A stretch of DNA of 64,000 bases from Dyadobacter subterraneus (GTDB lineage: Bacteria; Bacteroidota; Bacteroidia; Cytophagales; Spirosomataceae), in NCBI RefSeq assembly GCF_015221875.1, contig NZ_JACYGY010000001.1:3698501-3762500 (forward strand), in the 5' to 3' direction. The translations under genes were made by a program, and so were the position numbers. Of the stretch, positions 9,727 to 18,162 are shown one piece after another (within the stretch, counting starts at the first letter, position 1; every line of letters begins with the position of its first letter). The notes below the pieces were generated by a model, which was given only the letters and a program-made list of their open reading frames with translations, was not told where the DNA came from and ran no database searches.

Positions 9727-10620
9727 ATGAGAAGAAACTTAACAATTTTGTGGGTCCTGCTATTGCAGCAGACAATCCTGCTTGCACAGAAAAACTATTT
9801 AATTCAGTCCGCTGATAACATTTCACTAAATGTCAATGAATATGGTCAGGGCACACCGGTGGTTTTGCTGGCGGGCGGACCGGGCTTTAATGCGGCCTAT
9901 CTTGCTCCGATCTGGAAAGCCCTTCCGACATACAGATTCATCGTTCCCGACCAGCGCGGCACGGGACGTTCTTCCCTGAATAAAATTGATTCAAGTCACA
10001 TGACCATTTCAAGATATGTCGACGACCTGGAAATTCTTCGTAAGTACCTTCATATCAAGAAAATTGTCATTGCAGGACATTCCTGGGGTGGTATGCTTGC
10101 GCTCGCTTACGCGGCAAAGTACCCGCTACATGTTGACAGACTGATCCTTCTCGGCCCTGGCGGCATTACCTCTAATTTTTTCAAATATTTTAACAGTAAT
10201 ATCAGAATGCGCCTGAGGGAAGAAGATTCCTCTGAGTCAAAACTGGCTGACTCTTTTGCGCTTAAAATGAAAGCAATTTGGCCGGGATATTTCTACAACC
10301 GGGAAATTGCGCTGGCTACCAAGGTGCTTGTTGACACCAGTCTTGCTGACCACAATGCAGGTATAGTCAATTCGCTTACGCTAAAAGATTACAATAGGAC
10401 TGAAAAGTCTAGAGTGGCAAGCCTGCGTAACTTTAAAAGCCCGGTTTATCTGATCCAGGGCCGGCAGGACCCAGTCGGTGAATCGACCGTGTACGAGACT
10501 AAAAGCATTGTTGCCCAAACCCAGATATTTTTCATTGAGAAGTGCGGCCATCTGCCATGGCTTGAAAGTGAGTCGGCGTCTGCAAGGTTCTTCGAACTAT
10601 TAAAAACATCTTTGAATTAA
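9727..10620 (+). CDS. Secreted alpha/beta hydrolase, proline iminopeptidase-like
   Basis: The start at 9727 gives 297 residues with a clean signal peptide (TILWVLLLQQTILLAQ). The frame is open back to 9679, but that segment is not signal-like. The family pattern is the same as in the divergent neighbour: LLAGGPGFNAAYL oxyanion motif, DQRGTGRS, nucleophile elbow GHSWGGM, acid in IQGRQDPVG and His in CGHLPWLE. It likely acts in the periplasm on peptides or esters. The two hydrolases are clearly divergent in sequence, so they are not a recent duplication. It is followed by a thioredoxin-like gene 70 bp downstream. Confidence 0.9.
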   Translation: MRRNLTILWVLLLQQTILLAQKNYLIQSADNISLNVNEYGQGTPVVLLAGGPGFNAAYLAPIWKALPTYRFIVPDQRGTGRSSLNKIDSSHMTISRYVDDLEILRKYLHIKKIVIAGHSWGGMLALAYAAKYPLHVDRLILLGPGGITSNFFKYFNSNIRMRLREEDSSESKLADSFALKMKAIWPGYFYNREIALATKVLVDTSLADHNAGIVNSLTLKDYNRTEKSRVASLRNFKSPVYLIQGRQDPVGESTVYETKSIVAQTQIFFIEKCGHLPWLESESASARFFELLKTSLN

Positions 10621-10690
10621 ATTATCTAAAAAGTGCTAATAGGCAATAGCCGCTTTCCCAAGCAAAACGCACAGCTAATAAATAACCAAT

Positions 10691-11413
10691 ATGAAACAAA
10701 TAAATTTTCAGATCACGACTTGTTTAATGACATTTTCCCTTTGTGTCTCAGGCCTGCCTTTAAAAGCGCAGACAGCATCCGATATTAGCCACTTACCGGA
10801 AAAGAACATAAAATATTTGTTACCTGACGGTAAAATATTTGCGATGGAAAAGTTAGACAGTCTAAAACAGGCATGGGGAAGGGTCTTGTTTGCGCATGAT
10901 AAAAAAGATGACGAAAAGGGTATTGTTCACCTGATGCCGATGACTGATGAAATCAGACAGCAACTTGAAATCGCAAATACTAAAAGAGAACAGGCCATGG
11001 AATCCATGCTTAACAAACCAGCACCTGATTTTGAAATGAAAGATTTGCAAGGCAAGTCCTGGACTTTAAGCAAGCTCCGTGGTAAGATTGTAGTGCTCAA
11101 CTTTTGGTTTACTTCTTGTGCACCCTGCGTTCAGGAAATACCGCAATTAAATGCGTTAGTATGCCGTAATGAAAACGAAAATGTAGTTTTTCTGGCTTTG
11201 ACTTTTAACAACGCGGACCAGATCAAGGCCTTTGTAAAGAAACATCCCTTCAATTTTAAATTATTGCCAAATTCGGCAGAAACAGATAAAAAATACCAGG
11301 TCAGTTTATGGCCGACCAGCATTGTAATCGACAAAGCAGGATATATAAAAAGGATCATGAATTCAAGTCTGCAAATAGAGCAAGAGATAGAATCTGTTAT
11401 TAATTCTCTGTAA
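10691..11413 (+). CDS. TlpA-like periplasmic thioredoxin-fold protein
   Basis: A 240-residue protein with a signal peptide (about residues 1-26, ending LPLKAQ). A roughly 75-residue N-terminal extension is followed by an AhpC/TSA-TlpA domain from about residue 104 (KPAPDFEMKDLQGKSWTLS). The redox motif is CAPC in WFTSCAPCVQEIP near residues 139-142, and the cis-Pro is in LWPTSIVID. Family role: disulfide reduction or isomerisation in the periplasm, often for cytochrome maturation or stress. The extension before the domain is common in Bacteroidetes TlpA proteins. Possibly co-transcribed with the hydrolase upstream. Confidence 0.9.
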   Translation: MKQINFQITTCLMTFSLCVSGLPLKAQTASDISHLPEKNIKYLLPDGKIFAMEKLDSLKQAWGRVLFAHDKKDDEKGIVHLMPMTDEIRQQLEIANTKREQAMESMLNKPAPDFEMKDLQGKSWTLSKLRGKIVVLNFWFTSCAPCVQEIPQLNALVCRNENENVVFLALTFNNADQIKAFVKKHPFNFKLLPNSAETDKKYQVSLWPTSIVIDKAGYIKRIMNSSLQIEQEIESVINSL

Positions 11414-11553
11414 AACAGCATAAGAAAAAACGGGCAAAATCGAAAAATGCACTAGCTATTACAAGATTTAATCGATCATTTTTTACCATACAAACAGGAT
11501 TCACCAGTAGGATCAATAGAGAACTTAGACAAAAAAGATAAATGAAGCGTTTG

Positions 11554-11585
11554 TAATCCGGCGAATTACGTCGGATTATTTTAAT
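11554..11585 (+). terminator. Probable terminator downstream of the TlpA-like gene
   Basis: A 10-bp stem (11554-11563 with 11569-11578, one G-T pair) with an AATTA loop is followed by TTTTAATA. It lies about 140 bp after the stop codon, farther than usual. The rest of 11414-12055 is AT-rich and I see no gene in it. Confidence 0.4.
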
Positions 11586-12055
11586 AGATCTATAAAATTC
11601 AAATGCTTCTCTCATTGTTCCCGAATAATCTATATACCCATCTTTGTCACTTTCGGATATATGGCTGAAAATAAGCCATTAAAATATAGATAACGTGTTA
11701 TAGACCATTTGACACCAGAAACTCTACTTTCAACCGTCTGAAAACCAGAGAGGACTTCATAATGAATTAAAAAATTTAAGTAGTGTCCAGATATTAGGGA
11801 ATATTATAAATCCCCTACGAACTACCAGTAACCTTTAAATAAATTTCACCCTTATTTTAAATAAAGAGCTAGCCATTATATTTACCTTTGAGTGGTTCCA
11901 TGCCACAGCACAACTAGATTAAACTAATAAAAATCCCAACGTGAGCTTTCATCAAATCAAATGCCCAACTGATTAACCTGAATTTTCCTAATTTAAGATG
12001 CTTCACTCTTTACAATTTCAATCTATTTTTTAATTTTTCTTAATTACTCAGTACT

Positions 12056-12628
12056 ATGAAAAAATTCTGCTATTCCCTTTTAATGATTTTACCGTTTCTT
12101 TTTCTAAATGTTGATGCTGCTTTTGCCCAGCACATTTTTTTAAAAGCCGGAGAGCTCACCGCCAAAGGCAGTTTGATTAAAGGCTATGAAAATTATATTG
12201 AGATTACAGGGGTGCAGTTTGGCGCCGAAGCAGAATCTTCTTACACCAAAGGTGGCGGTGCGTCGGTTGGAAAACCAAGTTTCGATGTAATTTCAATTAC
12301 TAAGAATGTGGATAAATTATCAAACGAACTACTGAAAAATATTGCGGCAGGCAAGTCCATTCCACTGATTGAAATTGCTACAACAGCAAGGCCGCAGCAG
12401 GGCAGCGAATTGGTGGTCCATAAGATAGAACTTAAAAATGTTTTTGTTACAAAAATCTCTGACGCAAGTGCAGGATGTGATGATTGTGGAACACTTGCAG
12501 AGAGCGTCAGTTTTGTATACAAAGCCATCAGAATTACCACCTATTCACAAGATGCCAAGACGGGCGTTTTTAGTGCTAATCCGAATCCTTTCGAACTTGA
12601 CATTCCGACATTGAACCCCGAATTTTGA
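12056..12628 (+). CDS. Exported Hcp-like (type VI secretion tube protein family) protein
   Basis: A 190-residue protein with an obvious Sec signal peptide (residues 1-25, ending AAFAQ). The mature part follows the Hcp/T6SS tube family: an opening IFLKAGELTAKGSLIKGY, ENYIEITGVQFG, a Gly-rich loop with YTKGGGASVGKP, the FDVISITKNVDKLSNELLK helix region and IPLIEI. A cytosolic T6SS Hcp would have no signal peptide, and no other T6SS gene is nearby. A CDDC motif near residues 141-144 in an insertion is unusual. I infer an envelope or secreted protein that reuses the Hcp ring fold, not part of a contractile system. It is probably co-transcribed with the T9SS-sorted gene 28 bp downstream. Confidence 0.82.
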   Translation: MKKFCYSLLMILPFLFLNVDAAFAQHIFLKAGELTAKGSLIKGYENYIEITGVQFGAEAESSYTKGGGASVGKPSFDVISITKNVDKLSNELLKNIAAGKSIPLIEIATTARPQQGSELVVHKIELKNVFVTKISDASAGCDDCGTLAESVSFVYKAIRITTYSQDAKTGVFSANPNPFELDIPTLNPEF

Positions 12629-12656
12629 TTAGTTTATTTTAATTCGCAAATCCAAT

Positions 12657-13424
12657 ATGAGATTTCTATTTTTTCTGTCTTTACTTTTTCTGGCAGGCGC
12701 AGCCCGAGGGCAATCACTTGGCAAGACCAAGGCGCACCTGACTGTGCAACGGCTGGCAGAAAAGACAAATTCCAGCTTCTACGCTGCCCGGACTCTAAAA
12801 ACAACAGCATTAAGCACGGACCCATGCGCGATGATTGTGCCTTGCACACAAAAACCTTTGCCGGTTACATTGATAAGCTTCACCGGTGAGCGGCTAAATG
12901 AGTCAAGTGTCTTGCTTCTTTGGCAGACCAGTGAAGAGGTTAATAATGATTATTTTCAGATCGAAAGAACGCTCAATCCGAGTATTGGCTTTCAGACCGT
13001 TGGTGTGGTTAAGGGTGCCGGATCTTCTAAATCGGCGGTAAAGTATCAGACGACCGACCCAAATGATAATTCAGACTACACCTATTACCGGCTCAAACAA
13101 GTCGATTTTGATGGCAGCTATCAATATAGCTCGATTGTTGCCGTGAAAGGATCAAAGATGCCTTTTGATGTAGCCGCATTTCCGAATCCTTCCCAGGCCA
13201 AAACCTTACTTTTTAGAGTCCGCGGCCTTAAAGCCACAGAGCAGCTAAAAATTGCGGTATATGACCTGGCAGGCAACACCGTTTATCAAAATGACAACAA
13301 AAAGGCCTCTCCTGACCAGCAAAACCTGAATCTTGGTCTGCAAAGTCTGTCACCAGGAAAATACAGCATTAAGGTTCAAAGTTCAAAGGAGCTGGCGACA
13401 GACTCCTTTGTGATCGTCCCGTGA
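12657..13424 (+). CDS. Secreted protein with T9SS type A sorting domain
   Basis: A 255-residue protein with a signal peptide (residues 1-18). About residues 68-165 carry the PLPVTLISFTGERLNE...VLLLWQTSEE pattern that often precedes Por sorting domains, including NNDYFQIERT and YYRLKQVDFDG. The C-terminal 80 residues are a type A sorting domain: AFPNPSQAKTLLF, IAVYDLAGNTVY, LSPGKYSIKV and the final FVIVP. Such proteins cross the outer membrane through the type IX secretion system and are attached to the surface or released. No enzymatic domain is present, so it may be an adhesive or structural partner of the upstream Hcp-like protein. Confidence 0.9.
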   Translation: MRFLFFLSLLFLAGAARGQSLGKTKAHLTVQRLAEKTNSSFYAARTLKTTALSTDPCAMIVPCTQKPLPVTLISFTGERLNESSVLLLWQTSEEVNNDYFQIERTLNPSIGFQTVGVVKGAGSSKSAVKYQTTDPNDNSDYTYYRLKQVDFDGSYQYSSIVAVKGSKMPFDVAAFPNPSQAKTLLFRVRGLKATEQLKIAVYDLAGNTVYQNDNKKASPDQQNLNLGLQSLSPGKYSIKVQSSKELATDSFVIVP

Positions 13425-13444
13425 TGCAATGTATCAGCATTTGC

Positions 13445-13481
13445 AAAAGCCGTTGCAGCCCAAACTGCAACGGCTTTTTTT
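13445..13481 (+). terminator. Strong intrinsic terminator after the Hcp-like/T9SS pair
   Basis: A perfect 14-bp stem (13445-13458 with 13465-13478) has a 6-nt loop and ends in a T tract. It lies 20 bp after the stop of the T9SS-sorted gene and closes the two-gene unit. The A run on its other side makes it usable in both directions. Confidence 0.9.
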
Positions 13482-13688
13482 GATTCAACAAAATAAATTC
13501 ACAGGATTTTTTTTTGAATTACTTGCTGCTGATAGCCAAAGGACGAACTAATGTCCTATTTCTGTCTTATCTGATTCAGATATGATTTTACTGAGAGCTG
13601 GCGATTTACCACCAGTATTCTGCTAGTGCGGCAATTACAAGCAAAGACAGCGTAATCCCTTTTAATAGTCCATATTGGTCAATATATT

Positions 13689-14192
13689 TTAGCTACTTCT
13701 GTCTCTGCTATTTCGTTTACACAAAAGGACGATGCCAGCGGTAATAGCAAGTCCAATGGCCACTTTTTTCGCCAGTCTCGCCGGATTATGCTTTAGCTCT
13801 GCTCTTCCCCCAAGCTCGGCGAACAAATTTGGAAAACTACCTTGCTTGATATCATCAACAATACCCTCGATCACATTAACACGGTCGGCCAAAAGAAGTG
13901 ACAGCCAGTGGCCATAACTTGATTCGCTGAATTTGAATGCATATCTGCGTATTTTTCCACTTAATCCACTAGGCGGATTGGGCGTTCCAAAAACGGAAGT
14001 AATTGTTGGCCTTTCATTTGAAACAAGAATTTCAACCTGCGCCGCCTGTTGTAAGGGCCTTTCCCAAAAAAGACCTTTTCTATTATCATTTTCACTACGT
14101 ATTTTCATCGGATAAGCGGGCAGATCCAGTGGATCGGCATCAATACCCCAACCCTTAATATCTTTGTGTCGGATGCTATTTTCGTCCTGCAT
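13689..14192 (-). CDS. Hypothetical protein with C-terminal membrane segment
   Basis: A 167-residue protein of no family I recognise. The first 110 residues are soluble and rich in charged and Pro residues (DADPLDLPAYPMK near 18-30). An amphipathic part follows, and residues about 142-160 (KKVAIGLAITAGIVLLCK) form one membrane span near the C-terminus, leaving a short basic tail. That topology suggests a tail-anchored protein. It starts 28 bp downstream of the alcohol dehydrogenase stop on the same strand, so the two are probably co-transcribed. Coding is supported by steady codon composition and the operon spacing. Confidence 0.7.
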   Translation of the reverse strand: MQDENSIRHKDIKGWGIDADPLDLPAYPMKIRSENDNRKGLFWERPLQQAAQVEILVSNERPTITSVFGTPNPPSGLSGKIRRYAFKFSESSYGHWLSLLLADRVNVIEGIVDDIKQGSFPNLFAELGGRAELKHNPARLAKKVAIGLAITAGIVLLCKRNSRDRSS

Positions 14193-14220
14193 GATTCTCT
14201 GAATTTAAATGGTTGAAGAT

Positions 14221-15360
14221 TTATGGAATTAGTACCGTTTTGATACAGTTGTCAAGTTTTGCTGAAAATATATGGTAAGCATCCGCAACCTCTTCCAGTG
14301 GAACACGGTGTGTTATAATGCCCTTCGGGTTTAACCTTCCTTCTCTTACATGTTCAATTAACCGAGGCAAAAGACGTTTGACGGAAGCCTGGTTGGCCCG
14401 GATTGTAATTCCTTTATTAACCACATTACCTATGGGTACCAGATTATCTGTTGGCCCATAAACACCAACAATGGAGACAACACCACCCTTTTTCACTGAA
14501 TTGATTGCCCAGTGCAAGGCCGTTGCTGAGCCTGCTTGTAATAGTAATTTTCTTCCTGTAATGGTCTGCATAGCATTTCCAGCGGCTTCACAGCCAACCG
14601 CATCAATACATACATCCGCTCCGATGTAACCCGTCGTCTTTTTAATAAATAAAACTACATCTTCCAATGAACGGAAATTGTACGCCTCACACTGTGCATA
14701 TTGTTTTACAAATTCAAGCCGGTACTCAATGTGATCAATTACGATCACGCGGCCTGCACCAAATAACCAGGCGCTTTTGGCTGCCATAATACCGATAGGC
14801 CCTGCGCCAAAAACTACTACGGTGTCCCCTGGCTTAATTGCTCCCATTTCGGCTGCCTGATAACCTGTTGGTACTACGTCTGTAAGCAGGACTGCATCAT
14901 CGTGATCCAGATCTTCGGGAATAACCATCGGACCTACATCAGCAAAAGGAACACGGACGTACTGTGCCTGTCCGCCGTCAAAGCCCCCTGCGGTATGCGA
15001 ATAGCCGAAGATACCGCCAACCGCAGTTGCCTGTGGATTGGATTCGTGGCAATTTCCATATAGCCCTTGCTGACAAAAAACACATTTGCCACACGCGATA
15101 TTAAAAGGAACCAGCACACTGTCGCCGACTTTAAGGTTTTGAACCTCAGTACCGATTTCTTCAACAACACCTATAAATTCATGACCAAAAGTTGTCCCAA
15201 CCCGCGTATCGGGTACCAGCCCATGGTACAAGTGCAGATCTGACCCGCAGATACATGAACGTGTGACACGGACAATCGCATCTTGCGGATGCTGAATTTC
15301 TGGCATTGCCTTCTGCTGTATACGGACCCTGAATGGGCCACGGTAATTCATTGCAAGCAT
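14221..15360 (-). CDS. Zinc-dependent alcohol dehydrogenase, formaldehyde dehydrogenase-like MDR family
   Basis: A 379-residue medium-chain dehydrogenase. Catalytic zinc ligands are Cys38 (CICGSD), His60 and Glu61 (GHEF). Structural zinc ligands are Cys90, 93, 96 and 104 (CGKCVFCQQGLYGNC). The NAD(P) Rossmann motif VVVFGAGPIGIMAAK is near residue 183. The long insert after the structural zinc and the ending resemble glutathione-independent formaldehyde dehydrogenase-type enzymes. The substrate is not determined. The protein has no signal peptide. It is the first gene of a likely two-gene unit with the hypothetical tail-anchored protein. Confidence 0.93.
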   Translation of the reverse strand: MLAMNYRGPFRVRIQQKAMPEIQHPQDAIVRVTRSCICGSDLHLYHGLVPDTRVGTTFGHEFIGVVEEIGTEVQNLKVGDSVLVPFNIACGKCVFCQQGLYGNCHESNPQATAVGGIFGYSHTAGGFDGGQAQYVRVPFADVGPMVIPEDLDHDDAVLLTDVVPTGYQAAEMGAIKPGDTVVVFGAGPIGIMAAKSAWLFGAGRVIVIDHIEYRLEFVKQYAQCEAYNFRSLEDVVLFIKKTTGYIGADVCIDAVGCEAAGNAMQTITGRKLLLQAGSATALHWAINSVKKGGVVSIVGVYGPTDNLVPIGNVVNKGITIRANQASVKRLLPRLIEHVREGRLNPKGIITHRVPLEEVADAYHIFSAKLDNCIKTVLIP

Positions 15361-15993
15361 AATTCTTTGCGTTTAGATAAATAATTACTTTGTTTCGACA
15401 ATGAACTGATTTGATGGTATGGCAGATTAAAAGAGAACCTGTGTGATAAAGAAGTATACCAAATAAAGTAATTCACATACCTGATCTAAAAAATTATCAC
15501 CAGGCCTATACCGAGATTAGCTGATGGGGAAGCGTTTGCCGATTCAGAGAAATGAGAAGTGTGCCAGACATCTAAATTCAGTATAAGAACAATTTAAAAT
15601 CAGATGCTTACTGAGGGTCTTTTGAATTTAATATGCTCTAAAAATCAGGTATCTAATGCGCTACTTAACAAAATTTTAAGCAATTATACAGCTTCCATAG
15701 GTTTCTATATATGAGCTACGGCTAAGAAAATGCTAATTACTCATTGTTTGCCGCGCATTGGTATCACATTTTACAATGATGATTGATCAGCATACTAAAA
15801 ATCCAGGATTTGACAAGATTGGTACATTTTTAACACAATTAATATGGTTACTTAATGGCAGTCAGAAAGAAAATATTCGCTCTTAGTCAAATCTTGTCTA
15901 CCAAATGTAGCAAACATTTTCAACCTGCTGTTGGTGGCCTGGATATAACAATTACTTTAACATTTTATCAATTTATCAAACGCCAGAATCCCG
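15361..15993. other. Intergenic region between divergent genes
   Basis: A 633-bp AT-rich stretch between the alcohol dehydrogenase and the NIPSNAP gene. I see no coding-like frame, tRNA or strong hairpin. It presumably carries two divergent promoters. Confidence 0.5.
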
Positions 15994-16773
15994 ATGATCA
16001 AAATCAGTCTATTCAAAACATTTGTAATACTATTATGTATAATTGTACCGCTAAGCTACAATTCCGCTTATGCGGCAAAACCCGAATATTATCAGCTTAA
16101 AATCTACCATCTGAAAGATAAGAACCAGGGCGACCGGTTGGAAAATTATTTGAAACAGGCATACCTTCCAGCGCTTCATCGTGCAGGCATTAAAAAGGTT
16201 GGGGTTTTTAAAGCTTCTGACAATGCGGATTCACTGGTGTATATTCTGATTCCATTCAATTCGGCTGAACAGTTTTCATCCTTATCCAATAAACTTGCAG
16301 CGGATAAAAGTTATTTATCGGCAGCTGACGATTATTTGAATACCAGCTTTGACAACCCGGTGTTCAAACATATTGAATCCGTTTTCATGGATGGTATTAG
16401 CGGAATGCCGCTGCTTCAACTACCTGATCTGAAAGCAGCTCCTTCTGAACGTGTATACGAATTAAGAAGATATGAGGCCGCCAGTGAAAAACTGCATGAT
16501 AATAAGATAAGCCAGTTTAATAATGGAGAATTAGACATATTCAAGCGCCTTGGTTTTAATACCATATTCTGCGGAAAAGCGATTGCCGGCAGTAAACTGC
16601 CATCGCTTTTTTACATGACGTCTTTTGAAAATAAAACAGACCGTGATGCGCATTGGAAATCATTTAGTGCGGATCCGGCATGGGTTGCACTGAATGCGCG
16701 GCCGGAATATGCTCACAACTTTCTAAGGGCAGATATTTACTTGCTTCACCCTACTGCCTATTCTGAGATATAA
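15994..16773 (+). CDS. Secreted NIPSNAP family protein
   Basis: A 259-residue protein with a signal peptide (residues 1-27, ending NSAYA). The mature protein holds two NIPSNAP-type ferredoxin-like halves: the first begins YYQLKIYHLKDKNQGDRLENYL, the second VYELRRYEA near residue 154 with the FYMTSFENKTDRDAHWKSF segment and a WVALNARPEY end. Bacterial exported NIPSNAP proteins are widespread in Bacteroidetes and have no established function. Monocistronic by context, and followed by a hairpin. Confidence 0.9.
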   Translation: MIKISLFKTFVILLCIIVPLSYNSAYAAKPEYYQLKIYHLKDKNQGDRLENYLKQAYLPALHRAGIKKVGVFKASDNADSLVYILIPFNSAEQFSSLSNKLAADKSYLSAADDYLNTSFDNPVFKHIESVFMDGISGMPLLQLPDLKAAPSERVYELRRYEAASEKLHDNKISQFNNGELDIFKRLGFNTIFCGKAIAGSKLPSLFYMTSFENKTDRDAHWKSFSADPAWVALNARPEYAHNFLRADIYLLHPTAYSEI

Positions 16774-16821
16774 GCGGTTCGACTAATGATAATTCCCGCA
16801 GTAAAATCATTTCAATTTCCC

Positions 16822-16858
16822 GTTTCCCTAAAAAGTTAACACGATTTAGGGAAACTTT
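16822..16858 (+). terminator. Hairpin downstream of the NIPSNAP gene
   Basis: Perfect 11-bp inverted repeat (16822-16832 with 16845-16855) and a 12-nt loop, followed by a short T run. It lies 50 bp after the NIPSNAP stop, between convergent genes. The T tract is weak, so its strength as a terminator is uncertain. Nothing else was found in 16859-17147. Confidence 0.5.
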
Positions 16859-17147
16859 GTGGTTTATAGGCAATAATTGTATCTTACAGCTAATCCGTTT
16901 AATCAACGTAACTTCTCCGCTTATTTCCGGTCATTCAGGCCTCTCTATCAGTAGATATTCAGAACAATTTCGCGGTATCCTTCGAATTTTTGACTCTGTC
17001 TTTCCAATTCAATCAACTCTTTACCCATTCGCACTTGACTGTGTACTTGCTGCTTGCCAATGGCTTTAAATCAACACATTTACCATCAGCAGGTAAAGAA
17101 CGCTGATAAGTTCAACGCTTCAGGTGATAATTAATTACAGGATATTA

Positions 17148-18161
17148 TTAAAATGCTAATGCCTCATCGTTACGCTGCAGGTCAGATAAAATAACTTTTA
17201 GCGTATCAATGTGCCGCTGCATTTCATCCTTTCTTTCAAGATGATCTAATGAAAGTGAGGTGTATCCTTTCTGAGCAAAATCAACTTCCAGTTTACGCAA
17301 AAGATGTTTCCGCTCTTCCATCATCCGAAGCGCAACCCATAGCGTGGCGCTGGCCGTTTCAGCCTGCTTTACTACCAGGTCGCCTTCGGTATAAGAATGT
17401 CCAATATGACAGCGGTAACGGTTTATGATATCCCCTTTAATACTCCATAGATTTCCCCCGCAGTCCGGACAGGCAAAAACACTTTTATCAGCGATTTCTT
17501 CAACCACATCAATGCCAACTGCCGTTTTTTCGGCTGATTGCGATTCGAGCACCACATCCTCAGGCGCCGAAATTTGAGATGTTCTCTCAAGATCAGCTAT
17601 TTGTGTTAAAAATGTTCCTATGCTGCCAAGCTCACAGACATGATCTACATCCATATTGTTTATTACTGACAGGGGCATGTCAGGGTATTCCGCTTGATTA
17701 GGGTCTTGTACGATGCAGACTCCCCCGCTTCTTTTAATTGCCCACATGCCCGAAGTTCCATCATCGAGCATACCACTTAATATGATTCCAACGGCATGGG
17801 ATGTATAATTTACGGCAGCCGAGCGAAAAAGCACATCAATTGAAGGCCTGAAACGGTTTTCCTGTGGTCCGGAGCCTAATAACAATTTACCTTCCTTAAC
17901 AAGCAAATGCTGATTAGGGCGCGCGATGTATACATTTGCTGCTTGAATTGCCGTGCCACTGACTGCCATGCTGCACTGCATCGTTGTTACTTTCCCTAAC
18001 CGGTGCACGACAAAATCGCCAATCCCTTTCCGTGACAGGTGAAGCACAATACAGTAAGCAGCGTCTAATTCAACGGGAAGTGTGCGTACCAATTCGGTTA
18101 ACGCATTCAATCCGCCGGCGGATGCACCGATTACCACAAGAAACCTGGGATGATTCGACAT
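17148..18161 (-). CDS. CheB-type methylesterase without receiver domain, with C-terminal zinc-ribbon-like motif
   Basis: A 337-residue protein. Residues about 6-190 are a CheB methylesterase domain with the catalytic Ser in GASAGGLNAL, His in IVLHLSRKG and Asp in SGMLDDGTSGM. The usual N-terminal receiver is missing. Residues about 230-260 hold CPDCGG...CHIGH, a Cys/His cluster likely to bind a metal, followed by a helical tail. The start lies one base after the restored stop (18163-18165) of the upstream fusion kinase, so the two are tightly coupled. No che operon surrounds it. In Bacteroidetes such orphan CheB proteins accompany CheB-CheR hybrid kinases and act outside chemotaxis, in ways not well defined. 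Confidence 0.9.
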   Translation of the reverse strand: MSNHPRFLVVIGASAGGLNALTELVRTLPVELDAAYCIVLHLSRKGIGDFVVHRLGKVTTMQCSMAVSGTAIQAANVYIARPNQHLLVKEGKLLLGSGPQENRFRPSIDVLFRSAAVNYTSHAVGIILSGMLDDGTSGMWAIKRSGGVCIVQDPNQAEYPDMPLSVINNMDVDHVCELGSIGTFLTQIADLERTSQISAPEDVVLESQSAEKTAVGIDVVEEIADKSVFACPDCGGNLWSIKGDIINRYRCHIGHSYTEGDLVVKQAETASATLWVALRMMEERKHLLRKLEVDFAQKGYTSLSLDHLERKDEMQRHIDTLKVILSDLQRNDEALAF

Positions 18162-18162
18162 G

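Noticed and set aside
11400..11615. 71-codon minus-strand open frame overlapping the end of the TlpA-like gene
   Set aside because: No family features, overlaps a real gene end and a hairpin; AT-rich low-quality composition.
12056..12628. Presence of a type VI secretion system
   Set aside because: Only one Hcp-like gene with a signal peptide; no sheath, baseplate, spike or ATPase gene nearby.
15855..16100. 81-codon plus-strand open frame overlapping the NIPSNAP signal peptide
   Set aside because: Runs out of frame over the NIPSNAP start, which has a clear signal peptide; no similarity of its own.
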